From assembly GCF_030867145.1 (NCBI RefSeq), contig NC_134428.1, positions 7,068,001-7,132,000 on the forward strand: DNA of 64,000 bases, written 5' to 3'. This document shows positions 59,156 through 64,000 of the stretch, in pieces. Source of the DNA: Opisthocomus hoazin. Lineage: Eukaryota > Chordata > Aves > Opisthocomiformes > Opisthocomidae. Position 1 is the stretch's first letter, and each line of letters begins with the position of its first letter. The notes beneath the pieces are model-generated. The model made no database searches. It was given only the letters and a program-made list of their open reading frames with translations, and was not told where the DNA came from. The translations under genes and the position numbers were made by a program.

Positions 59156-60437
59156 AAACAGGAATGACATTCTAGTGATAACTTTGGCTTCCTCCCCTAG
59201 ACTGTGAATGTACGAAACAAGTCAGAACTAGTTTTATAACTTCAGCACCAGCACTGACTTCCTGGTGAAATTTTTGGCATCACTCCTGGTCTGTATCCGT
59301 ATTTTTTTCATCACGCCTAAATCAGATTTTGTCAATTCCTGTTTATCCACTAATCTTGAATACGCAGAAAAGCCTGTAACAGACAGCCTACAGGTGTGCA
59401 CGTGGCCTATAGAAACAAGTGCAGAAGCCACAGTAAGCAGTTCCATCTGCCAGAGACTAGAATACAGATTGCTTTGTTAGACTATTCCACTAAAAACAGT
59501 TTCTGTATTCCCACGTGGTGCATTTTGTGGGAAAATAAGTCTCATATATAGTAATGTGGGACGAAATTACAATTTCTTACACAGTATTTCTCTTTTCTCT
59601 TTCTGTAGTCAAAAAGGCAATTAACTCAATTACATCAAGGAGAAATTTAACTATAAATAAGCCTGTAATTCTAATCTATCTGTGGCAGTGATACCGGATA
59701 GAGGCACTCATTGCAACTTCCTAGATATTACTGGTTAACTTTGTATTTAAAATAAATTCTGTTAGATTAAGAAGTCAAGATATAGGTAAGCTGTGCTCAT
59801 TGTGGCAGCCTGTTATCAAAGAGAAGACCAAATGCATTTTCAGAAATGTTACACTTTCTGCATGTGCACAGACAAATCTATGCATGCTTGGTGTGCCCCA
59901 TCGCCTGGCTGGGAAAGAGGTGTCGTATGCACTCTACCAGAAGAACGAAATCTATTTTTCACCCACCTATTTTTCCATGCTGGGTACTGCAGTTTTAGTA
60001 CAGTGACAGTTCTGCATTATGGAAAAATAAGGGAAAAAATGCAGATAATGTTTTGAATCAAAACTGTAAAATACTCATATAGGTCTTTCTTCACGATTAG
60101 AATGTAATCTTATTAAATTTCTCATATAACTATGGTTATAAGCAAATAAACAGCTAAAACCCCCCAAATGAACCAAGCAAAAAAGCTGACCAAAACCTAA
60201 CAGATTAGATAAATTAGGCTAATTTCGAATTGAGAAGAAATATCCCAGTGACCGAATCTCTGGATTTTGTCTTTCCGTTGTAACTGAAGGTCTTAGATAT
60301 ATTTTGTACAACACAATTATGAAGTAATTGTTGAACTTGTACTTTAACAGTATCTCACTTAAAAATCAGAAAACCATTCATTTACAAAAAGTAATTCTTT
60401 CATCATCTATGTCTTGTAAATATTATTGTCCATCCAG
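59156..60437. other. Spacer between the ERV and the TNFRSF17 region
   Basis: AT-rich sequence with no recognisable gene. An 87-codon frame at 59793-60056 lacks domains or splice support. Confidence 0.45.
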
Positions 60438-60587
60438 GGAAACAAGTATGAAGGAAGTGGTCTGAAGTTGCAGAACGAGTCAGTGGCAAACCTAGACACT
60501 GAATTGGTCGTGTTTTCTTACTGCCGTGCCTCCTGCCTCTGGTTTTTTCATCTTATGCTCCTTGGACTGGGACAAAAAGAACAAAAA
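60438..60587 (+). other. Candidate upstream exon near TNFRSF17
   Basis: 150 nt flanked by a CATCCAG acceptor and a GTAAGT donor, fully open in one frame. A second acceptor (TTTCTGTTTCAG, ending at 60784) follows. It could be a 5'UTR exon of TNFRSF17 or of a lncRNA. No similarity recognised. Confidence 0.25.
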
Positions 60588-60903
60588 GTAAGTGTTGCAT
60601 TGTTTGCATATTACAGGAAAACGTAGTTACTGCGGCCCATCGCCATGAAAAAAAACACAAAATTCTAAAGACAAGAACAATTATTATGAACTCCTGTTTG
60701 GACATCTTCTTGCTTTTCTGCAGTTTGTAATATTTAGCACCTGTTCAAGAAATGTTTTCTATAAATAACCATTTTCTGTTTCAGACAGAATTTACATCGA
60801 CACTTATCTTGGTGCAGCTGTTCAGGTTTTCTGCAACTGTGAATTGCCAGAAAAGGAACAGTAACTCCTTGGGGGCCTCAGAGTTAAATAATTTTTATTT
60901 AAC

Positions 60904-60984
60904 ATGATACTACGCAGTGGAGCTGTGATCGCAGTCCAACTATTATTGCTAGCTGTCCTTGGATTTGCTAGAACTGAGAACTGA
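60904..60984 (+). other. Short hydrophobic upstream ORF before TNFRSF17
   Basis: An ATG opens a 26-codon frame (MILRSGAVIAVQLLLLAVLG..., then TGA) in the same frame as TNFRSF17 but closed 72 nt before its start codon. It resembles a signal peptide, which BCMA normally lacks. It counts as a uORF only if this segment is in the mRNA. Confidence 0.25.
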
Positions 60985-61056
60985 AAAGCCCTTTGTAGAT
61001 GATCCTCACTCTTTTACAATTTCTGTGGCTTTCCAGTTCCGTAATTACTGACCCTG

Positions 61057-61171
61057 ATGGCACACTGCCCCAAAAATGAATACTTTGATAATTTGCTGCT
61101 CTCTTGTAAGCCTTGTCATCTTCGATGTTCTAGTACATCGCCGCCTTCGTGTGAAAACTACTGTGATAAGA
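61057..61171 (+). CDS. TNFRSF17: TNFRSF17 coding exon 1 (cysteine-rich domain)
   Basis: It encodes MAHCPKNEYFDNLLLSCKPC and onward to ENYCDK, the whole cysteine-rich domain. Donor GTAAGT in phase 1. Confidence 0.93.
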
Positions 61172-62678
61172 GTAAGTCATATTTCTACAATACTTTGTGG
61201 CTACGCTGGGCATTTTCGTGTTGTATTTGACATAGAATTGTAAACGTAAAAACTTAAAGAAATCTAAAACCTGGAAAACAGTTTATCAGAATAATATACA
61301 GGCTCAAAAATATTATAGACATATGCAATGTGTCCTCTATGGGTATGTGTGTTAAGAAGAATAAATTTTTAAACCTCTTAAGCTTTATTTGAGCTGCCAC
61401 TCAACAGAAACAGAAATAGACATTGCTCATTTGATACAGAAGATGATTTATGTGTTGGATGTGTTTACTGTTCATTGGTTATTGTTTACAATTAATTTAT
61501 TGCATCTCCCATTTTGTAAGGTACCAATTCAAGTGGAGTTCTTTGGATTTGTTTGGGCTTAGGAGTAATTTTAGTGCTGACTCTGCTCACCTTAATGGTC
61601 TTGTTTAAATGGAAGCACTTAAAGCAACTAAAAGAAAAACTCAAAAACACGGGTGAATAAATGAGGTTCTTTATCAAATAATTTTAGATCACTGCACATT
61701 TTAGCTACTCTTACCATGTATAAATTTTGCATATGGTTTATATTCCAGATTCTGATAACTCTTTGTTGGATTGTTTTGTATTCCTCAAATAGTCTCAGTG
61801 AAGTTATTTAAGTTATTAGGGAATAAAATATTCAGATGATAACTTGTAAAAGCAGCAATCTCTCTTCGTTGGTTCTGGATCGTGTCAGGATTGTGTTGTT
61901 GCACATTCATACCTGGCTTACTTGGTGGTTGAGAAATCATTTATGAACCCTCAATAACAAAAGGTCTTTGTAAAGGTTTCATCCTCTTATTGAATGCAAA
62001 AGGAGTTCTACTCAGGTAGAGGATACACACTCAATATTAGCTTTCCATCTTATAAGACAGTAAGTAATTTTACTTCATATTCCAGCCTGTGAGAAGCGTA
62101 TGTGGTATGTTTTGGGAAGGTGAAAAAATTATTTTTACATTTCACAAATACTAGTATTTGTGGAGTGTTCAGCCAATAAATAACTACTGATTAGAAGCTA
62201 TGCATTAGATTACTTAAATGCTTACCCTGAAGTATATGGGGCGTATTGTCATACAACAAATTATTATCATATATACCTACATCTTAAAACTTTCACTATT
62301 ATCTTAAAGCTTTCACTATGGTTAGGAGCATGGTTGGAACATAATGAAATTTGTGTCTTTAATAACTGTATGTCTGGTATAGCATGATGTATGTACTAAA
62401 TTAACTTCTGTGTATTTACAGACTCTTCCGTGGAGCTGAGCAATGTTCTCAAGGCTAATCCTGAAAGCAGCGTGAATACAGAAGGGATCAGACACTCACT
62501 TCAAAGTGAAACATTAATGTACTCAGTGGAAGAATGCACGTGCAGTGACTGTGGCTTGGTAAAGCCTCAGACTGGCTGTGAAACTTCATTTCCACTGCCA
62601 GCTACAGAAGAAGGAGCTACTGTTCTAGTTACCACAAAATCTTTTGACTATTGCAACTATATTCTGGGCGCTGGGTGA
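61057..62678 (+). CDS. TNFRSF17: TNFRSF17 / BCMA, TNF receptor superfamily member 17 (3 coding exons, 167 aa)
   Basis: Exons are 61057-61171, 61521-61652 and 62422-62678; all introns are GT-AG and both junctions are phase 1. BCMA is the plasma-cell receptor for BAFF and APRIL and signals through TRAFs to NF-kB. Residues 4-36 form the single cysteine-rich domain with six Cys (4, 17, 20, 24, 32, 36) and the ligand-binding YFDNLL (D-x-L) turn. There is no signal peptide, as in mammals (type III membrane protein). Residues about 45-67 are the membrane helix, followed by a basic stop-transfer run. The tail has EECTCSDC and FPLPATEEGATVLVTTK, both strongly conserved with human BCMA (184 aa). The 5'UTR structure is uncertain: a possible acceptor at 61035-61036 would place the UTR exon start only 20 nt before the ATG. 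Confidence 0.93.
61521..61652 (+). CDS. TNFRSF17: TNFRSF17 coding exon 2 (transmembrane)
   Basis: Acceptor TTGTAAG, donor GTGAAT. It encodes TNSSGVLWICLGLGVILVLT, the rest of the membrane helix, and LKEKLKNTG, matching human TNAILWTCLGL...LKDEFKNTG. Confidence 0.93.
62422..62678 (+). CDS. TNFRSF17: TNFRSF17 coding exon 3 (cytoplasmic tail)
   Basis: Acceptor TTTACAG. It encodes the tail with YSVEECTCSDC and FPLPATEEGATVLVTTKSF, ending DYCNYILGAG and TGA. The end is shorter than in human BCMA, which continues for about 20 residues. Confidence 0.95.
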
Positions 62679-63119
62679 CTATGAGAGAAGTATATTTTTA
62701 CTGCATGATAATAAGTGAGTTATTCCAGTACAGCTATTAATACTTAAAGTCAGTGGAGAAGGCTAGTACATCATCCGTATAAATCTTTCATTCAGCTTTT
62801 ATTAATATTTTCATATTATTTCTAATTCTAGTATCTCTTTGGTCAAGTACTTCTACATTGTTCTCGGGTATTAACCTAGTTACTGGAATTCTTAGTTTCT
62901 GAAAGTCCCTGCATAGGACGGGTTTTTCTGCCTTTAGAGATTGTATCTACTTACGCCGGCTGTACGCAAACCCATCAGTATGCAATACAAAATACATATT
63001 TGCAAATGTTAAACTTGGATCTTATGCCAAAAGTGGCTTGACGATATGCGAGGAATGTTCCAAGAAGCAGAAATGAAGACCCACGTCACACCCCCAGCCC
63101 CGTACACCGTAATTTCAAG
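62679..63119 (+). other. Probable TNFRSF17 3'UTR and spacer
   Basis: AT-rich sequence after the stop codon. I see no perfect AATAAA, so the transcript end is not placed. Confidence 0.4.
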
Positions 63120-64000
63120 TGGGCGCTGGGACTCTTGGCAGGGTCGCGTTCCGGCGCCGAGGGCCTCTGCGGAGCCTGGCGCCCGGTCAGTGCCCCCGCG
63201 CCGCAGCGGGGAGGCCGGGGAGCACCCCAGCGCGCTGCCTGGCCCTGCGCCTGCCCGCCAACCGTTTTGCTTGCTCTATTCCATAACGATTTCTTTCTGT
63301 TTTAGTGTTTTTCGTACTTACCTGTGTTGTGCGGATGGCCGATCCGATTCAGTCGTGCTGGGCTGCCGCCAGGCCTCAGGTCAGGAACAGGCTTGTGTCG
63401 GCTCACCGCCCGAGCATCGGCGTTGCCTCCCTGGGACCAGCCCAGGCTCGTTTCTGGAAAAGCGCAGCAGCAACAGACGCAACCACAATCTCTTCATTTG
63501 CAGGCAGCCTTCCATGCGGGGCTCCGGGGTGAACGGCGAACTGACGGGCCTTGAGGCTGGCGGATTCCCGCGCGACAGCCCTGCCCGCCAGCCCCGGCCC
63601 GCTCCGCGCACCCAGCGACGCGCGCGGCCCACAGGCGGCGCTGCGCTCAGGCCGCCCGGCACGCGCGCCGGGGAGGCGGGGCCTCGCGCGCGAGGCTCCC
63701 CAGCTCCGCCCCGCGCGCCCGCGGCATGGCCCTCCGGGGGCGCTTCGCTCGCGCCGCCCTGCCCCGCCCGCGCAGGTTTGCGCCGGGCGGCGGAGCCCGC
63801 GCGCGGCGCTTCTGAGGGGCGGTGGCAGCGCGAGGGCTCGGCGGGACGGAGCCGCGGCGCGGCGGAGCTGCCTGCCGCCAGCTGGGCCGCCGCGGACCCC
63901 AGCGGCGTTTACCTTCCGGGGCGGCGGGGCGGAGTTCCGGGGCGGGGCGTGCGCGCCGGCTGGGCCGGCCTGGGGCTGCGCGGGAGGAGGGACCGGCTCC
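63120..64000 (+). promoter_or_regulatory. CpG island at the window end, probable SNX29 promoter
   Basis: GC and CpG content rise sharply from about 63.12 kb and stay high to the end, with GGGGCGGGG Sp1-type boxes near 63.94 kb. In the human locus SNX29 lies next to TNFRSF17 in the same orientation, so this is likely its promoter. No coding start of SNX29 is recognisable inside the window. Confidence 0.55.

Noticed and set aside
1-64000. CRISPR arrays, operons, bacterial-type promoters, tRNA or rRNA genes
   Set aside because: No regularly spaced repeats, and the window is clearly vertebrate nuclear DNA. No tRNA-like A/B boxes with a cloverleaf were found by eye; a tRNAscan run would settle small RNAs.

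Overview
The window is vertebrate nuclear DNA, almost certainly from a bird. It has multi-exon genes with GT-AG introns, CpG-island promoters, a CR1 LINE with the avian-type 3' end, and endogenous retroviruses of types common in birds. The gene order RSL1D1 - GSPT1 - TNFRSF17 - (SNX29 side) matches the block on human 16p13.13. A passerine-like bird is my guess, from the apparent youth and type of the retroviral insertion; the sequence does not prove it.

Layout. (1) Positions 505-6037, minus strand: RSL1D1, a nucleolar protein with a ribosomal-L1 domain, in 9 coding exons (449 aa) under a CpG-island promoter at about 5450-6620. (2) Positions 11534-36058, minus strand: GSPT1 (eRF3a), the translation-termination GTPase, in 15 coding exons (622 aa). 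A long AT-rich 3'UTR probably reaches about 8.95 kb, intron 1 is 10.8 kb, and a CpG-island promoter lies at about 35.2-36.9 kb. I assembled both reading frames exon by exon; every junction keeps phase. (3) Positions 36.9-60.4 kb: intergenic DNA with no recognisable protein-coding host gene. It holds a CR1 fragment (about 49.98-50.78 kb), a 295-bp solo LTR with a 6-bp target duplication (51826-52120), and a near-complete class III (ERVL-like) retrovirus on the plus strand (52520-59150) with a 5-bp target duplication. (4) Positions 61057-62678, plus strand: TNFRSF17 (BCMA), 3 coding exons (167 aa); its first two coding exons are short and were found by reading the splice sites. (5) Positions 63.1-64.0 kb: a CpG island, probably the SNX29 promoter by synteny.

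The endogenous retrovirus is the most notable accessory element. Its LTRs differ by three substitutions and a 2-nt indel. gag and the start of protease share one frame and are separated by a single UAG. The frame then changes inside protease, and pol runs open to the end of integrase. There is no env. It lies about 1.9 kb upstream of the TNFRSF17 start codon, in the same orientation. The host genes are independent housekeeping (RSL1D1, GSPT1) and immune (TNFRSF17) genes; nothing suggests co-regulation beyond proximity.
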